Part shown: positions 1-6,264 of the stretch, in pieces | Position numbering within the stretch: the stretch's first letter is position 1 | Layout of the letters: every line of letters begins with the position of its first letter | Source: Candidatus Methanoplasma sp. | Lineage (GTDB): Archaea > Thermoplasmatota > Thermoplasmata > Methanomassiliicoccales > Methanomethylophilaceae | Assembly: GCA_031254265.1 (NCBI GenBank) | Contig: JAIRUV010000101.1 | Span: 1-6,801, forward strand | Reading direction: 5' to 3' | Length of the DNA: 6,801 nt | Position numbers and translations under genes: made by a program | The notes under the pieces: generated by a model | Database searches by the model: none | Told to the model about the DNA's origin: nothing | Seen by the model: only the letters and a program-made list of their open reading frames with translations

Positions 1-3
1 GTC

Positions 4-468
4 TCACAGCATCCTATAGATGAGGTCGTTTATCTCTTTCCCTCTGTAGCCAAGGGAGCCGCCGTTCCTGAAGGAGCGTTTGTTGCCCTCGTAGCCCTTT
101 ATGGGAGGGTGCAGGCGGAAGACGGGTTTCGCGTCCTCCATGTCCCTCATCCTGTAGTCGTTCTCGATCATGGCTTTCGCAAGCTCTTCTACGCTTCCGA
201 AGCCCGTATTCTCTTTGAGATACTCTTCTGTTATCTCTTTGTCGCCGGTTATCTTCCCGCGGGTCTTTATCATAGCGGAAAGCGTCTCCTCTTCGATCTC
301 GCCCCATGTGCAGTAATCTTTCACCATCTGCAACATCCCGTCTATGGACGGGCTCTGGGGGAGCACTACGCAATGGTTCACCCTGGTAAGGCCCAGGAGC
401 CCCATTGTGTATCTTATGTCTTTATTCACATCCGCCTGTCCGCGTACGCGGACCACTGCATATGCCAT
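4..468 (-). CDS. rpl30: 50S ribosomal protein uL30 (L30P)
   Basis: Large-subunit protein of the uL30 family (eukaryotic RPL7), binding 23S rRNA near the 5S region. The 154-residue product is the long archaeal form, unlike the roughly 60-residue bacterial one. The N-terminus MAYAVVRVRGQADVNKDI contains the ferredoxin-like RNA-binding strand; TMGLLGLTRVNHCVVLPQ (21-38) follows, and the C-terminus has the RPL7-like motif KPVFRLHPPIKGYEGNKRSF (114-133), then NGGSLGYRG. The frame could begin at GTG 474, but that start would leave only one base after the GGAGG Shine-Dalgarno, whereas ATG 468 has it 7 nt away and matches the family N-terminus. The stop is at 6-4, so the gene is complete. uL15 usually follows but lies outside the window. 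Confidence 0.97.
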   Translation of the reverse strand: MAYAVVRVRGQADVNKDIRYTMGLLGLTRVNHCVVLPQSPSIDGMLQMVKDYCTWGEIEEETLSAMIKTRGKITGDKEITEEYLKENTGFGSVEELAKAMIENDYRMRDMEDAKPVFRLHPPIKGYEGNKRSFRNGGSLGYRGKEINDLIYRML

Positions 469-470
469 CC

Positions 471-480
471 TCACTCCTCC
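471..480 (-). promoter_or_regulatory. Shine-Dalgarno deciding the rpl30 start, overlapping the rps5 stop
   Basis: GGAGGAGTGA on the minus strand; the GGAGG part is 7 nt before ATG 468 and the final TGA is the uS5 stop. GTG 474 lies within this stretch, only one base after GGAGG, and is therefore an unlikely start. Confidence 0.8.
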
Positions 481-1148
481 TCTGCGTTGACGTTGGTCTC
501 AGATATCCTGATGCCTACCGGCCCCGGCACTATCTTGAGCCTCTGGGCCTGTTCCTCGGTGACCCTCATGCGGGCAGTCATCTTCAGTGCTTCGAATGTC
601 GCCATTGCGTAGTTGACCTTGGTCTTGGTGTTGCCTGTGGCGAATCCCCACGCGTCGTCCACTCCCGCAAGCCTCAGGAGGCTCTTTGCTACGTCTCCGA
701 CGGCCAGCGATATCCCGCGGGGGGCCGGTTTGAGATAAACGGTGACGGACCCCGTGCGCCCGGACACTTCGAATGGAAGCGTGTGCGGCAATCCGCATCC
801 GCACTCCCATGATCCGCATCCTCTCTTCACTTCGATGATGTTGAGTTTCGCATTGTCGATCGCTTTCTTTATCGAAGGCCCCACCTCTTTGCCTTTGGCC
901 CTTCCGATTCCGATGAACCCGTCGCCGTTGCCTACTATGCAGGTAACAGCGAACCTCACCCTCCTTCCGGAGTCGGTCATCCTCTGGACCATGTTCAGGT
1001 CTATGACCTCGTCCTTGAGGTCAGGCAGGAGTATGTCCACTATCTCGGCCTCACGGAGTGGCAGCCTTGTTTCCAATGCGCCGCTCATGGTCGTGACCTC
1101 GCCGTTGAGGACCATCTGTCCCAGTCTTGTCTTAGGGATCCAATCCAT
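471..1148 (-). CDS. rps5: 30S ribosomal protein uS5 (S5P)
   Basis: Small-subunit protein near the decoding site and mRNA entry channel, linked to translational accuracy and helicase activity. The 225-residue product is normal for archaea and longer than bacterial S5. Landmarks are the archaeal N-terminal region [11 protein letters not shown] (3-13), the dsRBD-like S5 domain with [18 protein letters not shown] (65-82) and [19 protein letters not shown] (83-101), and the archaeal Cys-containing insert [19 protein letters not shown] (110-128; C111, C116, C118). The C-terminal S5 domain follows with [20 protein letters not shown] (139-158) and [21 protein letters not shown] (168-188). It starts at ATG 1148 with GGAGG 9 nt upstream, one base after the uL18 stop. 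The tail is acidic (NAEEE). Confidence 0.98.
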   Translation of the reverse strand: MDWIPKTRLGQMVLNGEVTTMSGALETRLPLREAEIVDILLPDLKDEVIDLNMVQRMTDSGRRVRFAVTCIVGNGDGFIGIGRAKGKEVGPSIKKAIDNAKLNIIEVKRGCGSWECGCGLPHTLPFEVSGRTGSVTVYLKPAPRGISLAVGDVAKSLLRLAGVDDAWGFATGNTKTKVNYAMATFEALKMTARMRVTEEQAQRLKIVPGPVGIRISETNVNAEEE

Positions 1149-1149
1149 T

Positions 1150-1650
1150 TCACTCAGCCTCCATCTTCTGTTTCATGCTGCTCACTGCCGCCTCTATCTT
1201 ATCGCTGATATGCTTGCCTTTGACCCTCTCCTCTGCAGGAAGAACATCCTCGCTGTGGGGTATCTCCAGCCCTGCGTCGGCCATTCCTTTCACGGCAGCG
1301 AACAATACCCCGCCGCGTTTCGGATTCTGCATACCTATGTCCAGAACGGCATATTCGATGCCGTCCTTCAATGCTCTTTTGCCGGCAAGGAACCCTACGA
1401 GGTACGCCGCCGGGATGGAGGAGCATGAATACTCCCATCCCATCTTGCGCAGGTCGCCGGTGGCTGCCGTTATTCTCACTATATCTCCGCCCATATCGAA
1501 ATCCACGAATTGGACGGTAACGTTCCTGTTGGACCTCCTTACCACAGCCCTGGATTCGCCGCTCCTCAGGAGCTTCTTCCTGGCGTAATAGTCGGTACGG
1601 TATTCTCTTCTTCTTCTGAACGCAACTTTATATCTTGGTCCTGTAGCCAT
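1150..1650 (-). CDS. rpl18: 50S ribosomal protein uL18 (L18P)
   Basis: 5S rRNA-binding protein of the central protuberance, the partner of uL5 from the same operon. The 166-residue product has a basic N-terminus ([20 protein letters not shown], residues 6-25), the [16 protein letters not shown] strand (34-49), and the conserved [20 protein letters not shown] (75-94), followed by [27 protein letters not shown] (101-127). The C-terminus is the archaeal type, with [18 protein letters not shown] (131-148). Length is at the lower end of what I expect for archaea (about 165-195). It starts at ATG 1650 behind an extended purine Shine-Dalgarno, GAGGAGGAGATC, and overlaps eL19 by one base. One base separates it from uS5. 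Confidence 0.97.
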   Translation of the reverse strand: MATGPRYKVAFRRRREYRTDYYARKKLLRSGESRAVVRRSNRNVTVQFVDFDMGGDIVRITAATGDLRKMGWEYSCSSIPAAYLVGFLAGKRALKDGIEYAVLDIGMQNPKRGGVLFAAVKGMADAGLEIPHSEDVLPAEERVKGKHISDKIEAAVSSMKQKMEAE

Positions 1651-2108
1651 CAGATCTCCTCCTCTTTCAGGTGGCCTGCGGCGGTCATGTGCTGTTTGAG
1701 GTTCCTGCGGGATTTGTAAACTCCTCCCTTTGCCCTCCTGTAATAGAGCCTGTAGACGGACGGGGTTATCTTCCCGTCCGCCCTCAGGGTCTTCAGCTCG
1801 TCACGGATGGGTCTGATGGTCGCTATCCATCTGCGCTTGTCTGGGACGCGTGCGTTTGCTGTTCCCTTCCTGCTGCCCGGACCCTTCCTCTTTCCGCTGG
1901 CCTTTTGGTTGGCTGCATATCTTATCCTTCCTCTGGACGATCCCTGCTTGGGTTTCGCCCTTATCAATCCTGAATCGACCGCTATGCGTATGTCCGAACG
2001 GGTGATGCAGTCCTCGATCTCCTCTAGTTTATCGGGGTTCATCCATACCCTGTTCTCGCCGCATTTGAGGACCTCGGCCGCCATCCTTCTCTGGTTTCTC
2101 AGATCCAT
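1650..2108 (-). CDS. rpl19e: 50S ribosomal protein eL19 (L19e)
   Basis: Archaeal/eukaryotic large-subunit protein with a long helix that contributes to an intersubunit bridge. The 152-residue product begins MDLRNQRRMAAEVLKCGENR, matching the family start, and contains VWMNPDKLEEIEDCITRSDI (21-40), the family signature RKGPGSRKGTANARVP (74-89), RRWIATIRPIRDELKTL (92-108) and a Lys/Arg-rich C-terminal helix. The same frame stays open for another 138 codons upstream across the eL32 core, but that stretch is an antiparallel-free shadow of eL32 coding and carries no family homology; ATG 2108 is the correct start. Spacing to the eL32 stop is 2 nt. The Shine-Dalgarno is less ideal (GGTGTGA 2 nt upstream, or AGGATGGTG further out). 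The TGA stop shares one base with the uL18 ATG (TGATG). Confidence 0.97.
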   Translation of the reverse strand: MDLRNQRRMAAEVLKCGENRVWMNPDKLEEIEDCITRSDIRIAVDSGLIRAKPKQGSSRGRIRYAANQKASGKRKGPGSRKGTANARVPDKRRWIATIRPIRDELKTLRADGKITPSVYRLYYRRAKGGVYKSRRNLKQHMTAAGHLKEEEI

Positions 2109-2110
2109 GG

Positions 2111-2827
2111 TCACACCATCCTGTTCAGAACTCTTATTCCAAGTTCCGCTGCCCTGTCCTCTATGGCGATCCTCTTCTTTGTGCCTACTGTCCCGCCTAT
2201 GCGCACAGCCTGTACCTTCGGGTCTATCCCTTCCAGGCCGTCCACGTTGTGGATCAACACCTCTTCGAATCCCGACGGGTGGAGGCCCCTGACCGATACC
2301 GGCCCTCTGAACCCTATGTCCACCATGGGAGGGCGCCTCTTCAGCTGCCTCTTCATCTTGGAGTGTATACCCTTCGGCTTTCTCCATTTCTCTCCGAGCT
2401 TGGCGTATCTGAACCATTCCTGCCTTTTGAATGCAGGTCTGCGGCCGGATATGATCGCCCTCAGGGCGAGGGCGTCTGCGGTCTCGTCGGTGAGCTGGGG
2501 CTTTGCTTTTACGGTATACCATCCGCTCTCCGTTATCTCCGTCTCGTCCTCGGGCTCGTCGACTATCTCGACCTCTTTCGCTTTGGGTTCGGACTTCGGC
2601 TCCTTGGTCTCCTGTCTCTGTTCCTTGGGCTCGTCCTGCAGCGCCTTCTTCCAGGTCTCCACGGTCTTCGGCCCTACTCCGGACAGGTTCTTGATCACTT
2701 CTTTTACCCTTTTCTCATCGAATATGGCGTCCCTGAGCTCCGGCACGGATGTTATCCCTATCTGCTCCAGCTCGGAGAGGTTCCCCTCTTTGAGTCCGGG
2801 AAGGTCTGTCAGTGTCTTTATGCTCAT
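2111..2827 (-). CDS. rpl32e: 50S ribosomal protein eL32 (L32e) with N-terminal helix-hairpin-helix extension
   Basis: Archaeal/eukaryotic large-subunit protein. At 238 residues it is about 100 longer than the minimal family core (about 130). Three parts are visible. Residues 1-63 hold a helix-hairpin-helix-like region: LPGLKEGNLSELEQIGI (9-25) and NLSGVGPKTVETWKKAL (47-63), the kind of tandem HhH found in DNA/RNA-binding proteins. Residues 64-100 are a low-complexity linker rich in Glu, Lys and Pro, becoming strongly acidic (VDEPEDETEITE). Residues about 110-238 are the eL32 core, with RRPAFKRQEWFRYAKLGEKW (129-148), RRPPMVDIGFRGP (164-176), GLHPSGFEEVLIHN (181-194) and a C-terminus of GTKKRIAIEDRAAELGIRVLN. 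Long eL32 forms of about 240 residues are known in haloarchaea. It starts at ATG 2827 with AAGGTGA 4 nt upstream and overlaps uL6 by 4 nt. I see no frameshift, so the extension is genuinely part of the frame. Confidence 0.96.
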   Translation of the reverse strand: MSIKTLTDLPGLKEGNLSELEQIGITSVPELRDAIFDEKRVKEVIKNLSGVGPKTVETWKKALQDEPKEQRQETKEPKSEPKAKEVEIVDEPEDETEITESGWYTVKAKPQLTDETADALALRAIISGRRPAFKRQEWFRYAKLGEKWRKPKGIHSKMKRQLKRRPPMVDIGFRGPVSVRGLHPSGFEEVLIHNVDGLEGIDPKVQAVRIGGTVGTKKRIAIEDRAAELGIRVLNRMV

Positions 2828-3375
2828 TCTCTCACCTTGTGTGATTTATGGACAATGTATATCCCATCCTGGAAGATCCTCTTGTCGAATCCCCGCCTGG
2901 ATGTCGCCTTCTCGATGTTGGCCGCGGTCTGCCCGCACGCCTCGATGCTGTTCCCTTCGATGGTAACTTCCGCGCCGGCGACCTTTACCTTGCACCCTCC
3001 CACGATATCTGCATGCCGGGGTGCATGGCCTCCCATATAGTTGTTGATCTCCACGCGGTTATCCTTCACTGCTACTTTCATCGGGAAGTGAGAGAACACT
3101 ATCTTAAGGGTGTATGTGAAACCTACAGTGACCCCTTTTATCATGTTCTTGATGTGGGCCACGAATGTTCCGACCATTGCCTTGTCCTTTGTCCTCGGGT
3201 ATTCGCTGCTTACGACCACCCCTTCTTCTCCGATGGCAATAATAACGCGGGGGTACGCAAAGTTTCTGCTCAATTCACCCCTCGGTCCTTTGACCTTCAC
3301 GGTGTTTCCGTCAATGGAGACGGACACCCCATCGGGGATGGCGATGGTGCTTTCGATTTTCCCTGCTATTGTCAT
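2824..3375 (-). CDS. rpl6: 50S ribosomal protein uL6 (L6P)
   Basis: Large-subunit protein near the sarcin-ricin loop and the factor-binding site. The 183-residue product is the normal archaeal length and consists of two repeated uL6 folds, roughly 11-82 and 95-170. Visible landmarks are IPDGVSVSIDGNTVKVKGPRGELSR (13-37), HIKNMIKGVTVGFTYTLKIV (74-93), FPMKVAVKD (97-105), and the archaeal second-domain segment around EACGQTAANIEKATSRRGFDKRIFQDGIY (145-173). The start ATG 3375 has a weaker Shine-Dalgarno than its neighbours (GAGG, 8 nt upstream, merged with the uS8 stop). The stop overlaps the eL32 start as ATGA. Confidence 0.98.
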   Translation of the reverse strand: MTIAGKIESTIAIPDGVSVSIDGNTVKVKGPRGELSRNFAYPRVIIAIGEEGVVVSSEYPRTKDKAMVGTFVAHIKNMIKGVTVGFTYTLKIVFSHFPMKVAVKDNRVEINNYMGGHAPRHADIVGGCKVKVAGAEVTIEGNSIEACGQTAANIEKATSRRGFDKRIFQDGIYIVHKSHKVRE

Positions 3376-3385
3376 CTATTATTCC

Positions 3386-3775
3386 TCAGTATATGTACGC
3401 TAACAATTTACCGCCTATGCCAAGCTCTTTGGCGCGGTCCTGGGTGATCACTCCGGCGGTTGTGGTCAATATCAGGACACCGAAGTCCTGAGCGGGCAGA
3501 TACCTCGCCTCGAACCTCTCGATATCGTTCGCTTTGACCGAATACCTCGGCTTTATCACGCCGCAGTTGTTTATTGCTCCTTCCATCATCACACGGAATT
3601 TGCCTGCCTTGCCGTCCTCTATGTACTCGAACTGGTGGATGTATCCGTGGTCCTGCATGACCTTCAGCACGCGGCCTATGAGTTTTGAGGATGGCTGGAT
3701 CATGCATTCGCTCTTTCCGTCTGATGCTGCATTCTTCATGACGCACATTGCGTCGTTAAGTGGATCGCTCTGCAT
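3386..3775 (-). CDS. rps8: 30S ribosomal protein uS8 (S8P)
   Basis: Primary 16S rRNA-binding protein (central domain, helix 21 region) that is essential for platform assembly. In many prokaryotes it also represses its own operon by binding a mimic in the mRNA; I cannot see such a site here. With the start at ATG 3775 the product is 129 residues, as usual for archaea (about 130), and begins MQSDPLNDAMCVMKNA. The frame extends to a GTG at 3784, which would add three residues (M-K-R), but TGAGGTGA sits 5 nt before ATG 3775, making that the likely start. The N-terminal half carries SSKLIGRVLKVMQDHGYI (29-46); the C-terminal half has the archaeal signature GVLILTTTAGVITQDRAKEL (99-118) followed by GIGGKLLAYIY. 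The gap to uS14 is 10 nt and to uL6 10 nt. Confidence 0.97.
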   Translation of the reverse strand: MQSDPLNDAMCVMKNAASDGKSECMIQPSSKLIGRVLKVMQDHGYIHQFEYIEDGKAGKFRVMMEGAINNCGVIKPRYSVKANDIERFEARYLPAQDFGVLILTTTAGVITQDRAKELGIGGKLLAYIY

Positions 3776-3780
3776 TCTTT

Positions 3781-3788
3781 TCACCTCA
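3781..3788 (-). promoter_or_regulatory. Shine-Dalgarno deciding the rps8 start
   Basis: TGAGGTGA on the minus strand, 5 nt before ATG 3775. The leading TGA (3788-3786) is the uS14 stop. A GTG at 3784 that could extend the frame lies inside this site and so cannot use it. Confidence 0.8.
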
Positions 3789-3932
3789 CGAATATTTCTT
3801 GAATCCCAGTTCAGGGGCCATTTCCCTGAAGCATTGGCGGCAGAGGTGCATTCCGTATCTCCTTATGATGCCCCTCCTGCGTCCGCAGCGGGTGCACCCG
3901 GCTATCCTGCCGAATTGTTTCTTTGGTTTCAC
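3786..3932 (-). CDS. rps14: 30S ribosomal protein uS14 (S14P), zinc-binding form, GTG start
   Basis: Small zinc-binding protein of the 30S head. It is a 48-codon gene, found by translating the 140-nt stretch between uL5 and uS8. The product starts (M)[18 protein letters not shown], continues with [19 protein letters not shown], and ends PELGFKKYS. Both CxxC pairs are intact (C13/C16 and C31/C34), so this is the four-cysteine, Zn-binding form typical of archaea. Length and sequence match archaeal uS14, usually about 50 residues. The only start consistent with the family N-terminus is GTG at 3932, with GAGGTGG 4 nt upstream. It overlaps the uL5 stop as GTGA. The stop TGA (3788-3786) lies at the edge of the Shine-Dalgarno for uS8. 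Confidence 0.96.
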   Translation of the reverse strand: MKPKKQFGRIAGCTRCGRRRGIIRRYGMHLCRQCFREMAPELGFKKYS

Positions 3933-4438
3933 TCTACCACCTCTATCTCGTAGTTCTCTTTCATGTACTGGATCGCCTCGCCGCGGTCTACACGGTGGCT
4001 CTTCGGTATCTTCCTTTTGAGGATCGACCTCTGCGTTATCCTGTTCCCCGCCCTTCTCAGGACAACGCTTATGTCCATACCGAATATGCCGATCTCTGGA
4101 TCATATCTCATCCCCTCGAAGTCTGTGTAGTCGGATATCCCGAAGGACATGTTGCCTTCTCTGTCGAAGGAGTATGCATAGATCTTGCTCTCCCTTATGG
4201 GAAGCGCTTTCTTGATGAACTCTTCCGCCGCATCGCCTCTGAGGGTCACTTTGCATCCCAGCGGCATCCCGACGCGTATCCCCAGGTCCCTGTTCACATT
4301 CTTGGATATGGTCTGCACCGACTTCTGGCCGGTGACCATCTCCAGGACCTTCTGCGCCTTGGAAAGTCTCTCTCCTGCCTCTCCGACGCCGATGTTCACG
4401 GTGACCTTCTCCACACGGATGTCTCTCATCGCGTTCAT
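3929..4438 (-). CDS. rpl5: 50S ribosomal protein uL5 (L5P)
   Basis: 5S rRNA-binding protein of the central protuberance, working with uL18 (encoded at 1150-1650), and in contact with P-site tRNA. The 169-residue product shows the archaeal motif [19 protein letters not shown] (4-22), [20 protein letters not shown] (27-46), the glycine-containing [16 protein letters not shown] (53-68), [16 protein letters not shown] (112-127) and a basic [12 protein letters not shown] stretch (141-152). A second in-frame ATG at 4429 would start at MRDIRV, but the Shine-Dalgarno GGAGGC lies 6 nt from 4438 and 15 nt from 4429, so 4438 is preferred; 4438 also forms the ATGA overlap with eS4. The stop overlaps the GTG start of uS14. 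Confidence 0.98.
   Translation of the reverse strand: MNAMRDIRVEKVTVNIGVGEAGERLSKAQKVLEMVTGQKSVQTISKNVNRDLGIRVGMPLGCKVTLRGDAAEEFIKKALPIRESKIYAYSFDREGNMSFGISDYTDFEGMRYDPEIGIFGMDISVVLRRAGNRITQRSILKRKIPKSHRVDRGEAIQYMKENYEIEVVE
3937..3943 (-). promoter_or_regulatory. Shine-Dalgarno deciding the GTG start of rps14
   Basis: GAGGTGG on the minus strand, 4 nt before GTG 3932, lying within the last codons of uL5. It supports the non-ATG start of this short gene, whose first in-frame ATG would otherwise be deep inside the zinc-binding region. Confidence 0.75.
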
Positions 4439-5142
4439 TCTGACGCCTCCGGCAGTTTGATCTCCGGCTTCGACGCGCCGATGATGAATACGTTCCTCTT
4501 GACCGTCTCTATCCCGCTCTTGAACTTTATGATGTTCTCGGCCGGTCCTTTGACGACCACATAGCCGGCGATGGTCTCCACCTTTCCGGCAAGGGCCCCG
4601 TCTATGATGAGGGCGGACGCACCGTCTGCGAGAGCATAGCTCTCCAGCACCTTCTGGTCCGCGACATCTATCTTCAACGTATCCCCAGACTTGTACATGT
4701 TCTTGTCAAGGACCATGTTCCTTCCTCCGCTGAGGTTGAGCTGGATCTTTCCTCCGCTGACCTTGGTCTTGCCCTCGATCCTGCAGAGTTTCCATTTTGC
4801 CTCATCCTCGGTTATGGGGACAAGCGTTAGCTTCCCCTTGTCGGTCAGGAGCATGCGGTAGTTCATTTTCATCTTCGGTATGGACACAGTGTCCATGAAA
4901 CCTATCGGGGCCTTCGGGTTCTTTACGGGCGTTCCGTCGACGAACAGTTCGCGGTTTCCGATTATCCTTTTTGCCTCTCTTGCTGTGTCGCATACTCCTA
5001 TCATATCCCTCAGCACCATCGCCGCAGGCATGCTGCTTTCGATCGAGTGGGCTCCGGGGGACTGCTTGGTCGCCCAGACAGCCACTTTCCTTTTCAGAGG
5101 CCATGTCCGGGGTGCGGCTAATCTTTTCATGTGGTCGCTCAT
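4435..5142 (-). CDS. rps4e: 30S ribosomal protein eS4 (S4e)
   Basis: Small-subunit protein found in archaea and eukaryotes but not in bacteria, and unrelated to bacterial uS4 beyond a shared S4-like RNA-binding fold. The 235-residue product matches the family length. The N-terminal signature HMKRLAAPRTWPLKRK (4-19) is intact. An S4-like domain follows (about 43-90, with REAKRIIGNRELFVDG), then the central S4e domain (about 95-170) and a C-terminal KOW-like region (about 174-210, ALIIDGALAGKVETIAG). The start at 5142 is chosen over the internal ATG at 5130 because GGAGGC lies 6 nt upstream and because the ATG forms the ATGA overlap with the uL24 stop. The 3' end overlaps uL5 by 4 nt in the same way. 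The position between uL24 and uL5 is a hallmark of the archaeal operon. Confidence 0.98.
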   Translation of the reverse strand: MSDHMKRLAAPRTWPLKRKVAVWATKQSPGAHSIESSMPAAMVLRDMIGVCDTAREAKRIIGNRELFVDGTPVKNPKAPIGFMDTVSIPKMKMNYRMLLTDKGKLTLVPITEDEAKWKLCRIEGKTKVSGGKIQLNLSGGRNMVLDKNMYKSGDTLKIDVADQKVLESYALADGASALIIDGALAGKVETIAGYVVVKGPAENIIKFKSGIETVKRNVFIIGASKPEIKLPEASE

Positions 5143-5513
5143 TTTTCAGCCTCCTTTTTCTTTGAGAGTGAATCCATCCTCCACTGATCCTCTGTGTTGA
5201 GTTTGGTTATGATCAGGTTGGATGCGTGTACCGGGCGCACTGTGGCGGTCCCGTCAGCCTGGTTTATGGTTACTCCTTCGACAGATACACGGCCGGTCTT
5301 GGTGAAGACCTCCAGGACCTTCCCCTCCGTTCCGCGGACATCCTCCTCGCCGCGTACCACCGCAACGGTATCTCCTTTGCACAGCCTTGCCGCGCGCACA
5401 CCATACCGGTCGCGGAGCTCGCTGCTCAGGTGTGCCGAGAGCATCTTCCTTTTTGAATGGGAGGGGGCGTTGGCCTGCGTTTTCCTTTGTACTCTTGATT
5501 TGCTGCTTGCCAT
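5139..5513 (-). CDS. rpl24: 50S ribosomal protein uL24 (L24P)
   Basis: Assembly-initiating large-subunit protein that binds the 5' region of 23S rRNA and sits near the exit of the peptide tunnel. The 124-residue product carries an N-terminal basic segment (SKSRVQRKTQANAPSHSKRK, residues 4-23), the LSAHLSSELRDRYGVRAARL helix region, then the KOW motif KGDTVAVVRGEEDVRGTEGK (46-65) and the following V-E-G-V-T strand. This extended form is typical of archaeal/eukaryotic uL24, not of bacterial L24. The C-terminus is Lys-rich (SLSKKKEAEK). Start ATG 5513 has GAGGTGA 4 nt upstream, overlapping the uL14 stop. The 3' end overlaps eS4 by 4 nt (ATGA), implying coupled translation. Confidence 0.97.
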   Translation of the reverse strand: MASSKSRVQRKTQANAPSHSKRKMLSAHLSSELRDRYGVRAARLCKGDTVAVVRGEEDVRGTEGKVLEVFTKTGRVSVEGVTINQADGTATVRPVHASNLIITKLNTEDQWRMDSLSKKKEAEK

Positions 5514-5517
5514 CCTT

Positions 5518-5524
5518 TCACCTC
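5518..5524 (-). promoter_or_regulatory. Shine-Dalgarno of rpl24, overlapping the rpl14 stop
   Basis: GAGGTGA on the minus strand, 4 nt before ATG 5513. The uL14 stop TGA (5525-5523) supplies its first two bases, giving TGAGGTGA, the same arrangement seen before uS8. Confidence 0.8.
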
Positions 5525-5921
5525 ACACTATAGTATTGGCGGTCGCTGCGATACGAGGCCACCTGTCGGCCGCCTCCCTTGACACCGGCCCTTTTATATC
5601 AGTGGCCTTGGTCTCGCCTGTATCGGTCACGAGGACCGCCGCGTTGTCTTCGAAGTACACCATGGTACCGTCCGCACGCCTGGTAGGGCGTTTCTGACGG
5701 ACGATCACGGCGAATACTATCTGTCTTCTCATTGCGGGCGTTCCTTTTTTGACAGATGCTATCACCATGTCTCCCAGACCTGCCGACGGAACTCTCCTTG
5801 CAACGCCGTGGTATCCGGGAACGGTGATTATCTCTATCACTTTCGCACCGCTGTTGTCGATTACGTCAAGGCGCGATCCGTTCTGAAGTCCTCTTGTCTG
5901 TTTTCCAGAGATTCCTTTCAT
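5523..5921 (-). CDS. rpl14: 50S ribosomal protein uL14 (L14P)
   Basis: Large-subunit protein at the subunit interface; it contributes to intersubunit bridges and lies in the region contacted by GTPase factors and anti-association factors. The product is 132 residues, the usual archaeal length. Recognisable parts are LDVIDNSGAKVIEII (18-32), the conserved RVPSAGLGDMVIASVKKG strand-loop (43-60), the uL14 family signature around AVIVRQK to EDNAAVL (71-97), and the archaeal C-terminus GPVSREAADRWPRIA (111-125). The ATG start at 5921 has AGGAGTGA 7 nt upstream, and that Shine-Dalgarno overlaps the uS17 stop. The gap to uS17 is 7 nt and to uL24 9 nt. Nothing is missing or unusual. Confidence 0.98.
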   Translation of the reverse strand: MKGISGKQTRGLQNGSRLDVIDNSGAKVIEIITVPGYHGVARRVPSAGLGDMVIASVKKGTPAMRRQIVFAVIVRQKRPTRRADGTMVYFEDNAAVLVTDTGETKATDIKGPVSREAADRWPRIAATANTIV

Positions 5922-5928
5922 CTTAGAT

Positions 5929-5936
5929 TCACTCCT
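5929..5936 (-). promoter_or_regulatory. Shine-Dalgarno of rpl14, overlapping the rps17 stop
   Basis: AGGAGTGA on the minus strand, 7 nt before ATG 5921. Its last three bases are the uS17 TGA stop, so a terminating ribosome sits directly on the next initiation signal. Confidence 0.8.
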
Positions 5937-6261
5937 TCTTCTCTATGACCACGAAAGAGACGGTCTTAGAGATCGGACGGCACTCCATTATCCTCACGCG
6001 GTCGCCTACCTTGAGTCCAAGGCAGGGGGATGCGTGGGAGGCGTACCTATTGGACCTCTTCTCGTATCTCTCGTATTTTTTCTGGTATTTCAAATAGTTG
6101 CGCTCAACTACGACGGTTTTGTTCATTTTGACGGTCGCAACCACTCCGTCTATGATCTGGCCTCTGACCGAGAGACTGCCGTGGAACGGACAGTTGGGGT
6201 CATTGCACTCAGCGGCCGGTGGGGCCACGTCGATTCCGATGTTCTTAACTTTTGCTGTCAT
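5929..6261 (-). CDS. rps17: 30S ribosomal protein uS17 (S17P)
   Basis: Primary 16S rRNA-binding protein of the small subunit (OB fold), acting early in 30S assembly. The 110-residue product has the archaeal/eukaryotic-style N-terminus with NIGIDVAPPAAECNDPNCPFHG (residues 7-28, including C19, C24 and H27), followed by the OB core: RGQIIDGVVATVKMNKTVVV, a Lys/Arg/Tyr-rich loop (YQKKYERYEKRSNRY), and the RNA-binding GLKVGDRVRIMECRPISKT segment. A GTG at 6270 would add three residues (M-I-K). The ATG at 6261 is preferred because AGGTGATC, close to a full complement of the 16S 3' end, lies 3 nt before it and the family begins there. That same Shine-Dalgarno contains the TGA stop of rnp1, so translation of the two is probably coupled. 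The length is normal for archaea. Confidence 0.97.
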   Translation of the reverse strand: MTAKVKNIGIDVAPPAAECNDPNCPFHGSLSVRGQIIDGVVATVKMNKTVVVERNYLKYQKKYERYEKRSNRYASHASPCLGLKVGDRVRIMECRPISKTVSFVVIEKKE

Positions 6262-6264
6262 TTT

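Noticed and set aside
14..373. Minus-strand Arg-rich open frame inside uL30 in another frame
   Set aside because: It is embedded in the intact uL30 gene, and its composition is that of a frame-shifted basic protein.
742..1428. Plus-strand open frame of 228 codons antisense to uS5 and uL18, with hydrophobic stretches
   Set aside because: The hydrophobicity is the expected complement of charged codons on the coding strand, and no membrane-protein pattern or family resemblance is visible.
2109..2522. Open frame of 138 codons continuing upstream of eL19 on the minus strand, across the eL32 core
   Set aside because: It overlaps a conserved gene in another frame, is rich in Arg/Gly/Asp as expected of a frame-shifted basic ribosomal gene, and the eL19 family homology begins exactly at ATG 2108.
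2580..2640. Repetitive-looking DNA in the eL32 linker (repeated Glu-Pro-Lys codons)
   Set aside because: The similarity comes from low-complexity amino-acid composition; there are no exact tandem units long enough to call a DNA repeat.
2163..3040. Two long plus-strand open frames (about 265 codons each) antisense to eL32 and uL6
   Set aside because: Both lie opposite well-conserved genes, have no recognisable domain or strong ribosome-binding site, and reflect low stop frequency opposite GC-biased codons.
3923..4564. Plus-strand open frame of 213 codons antisense to uL5 and the 3' end of eS4
   Set aside because: It is antisense to intact conserved genes and has no domain, so it is a shadow.
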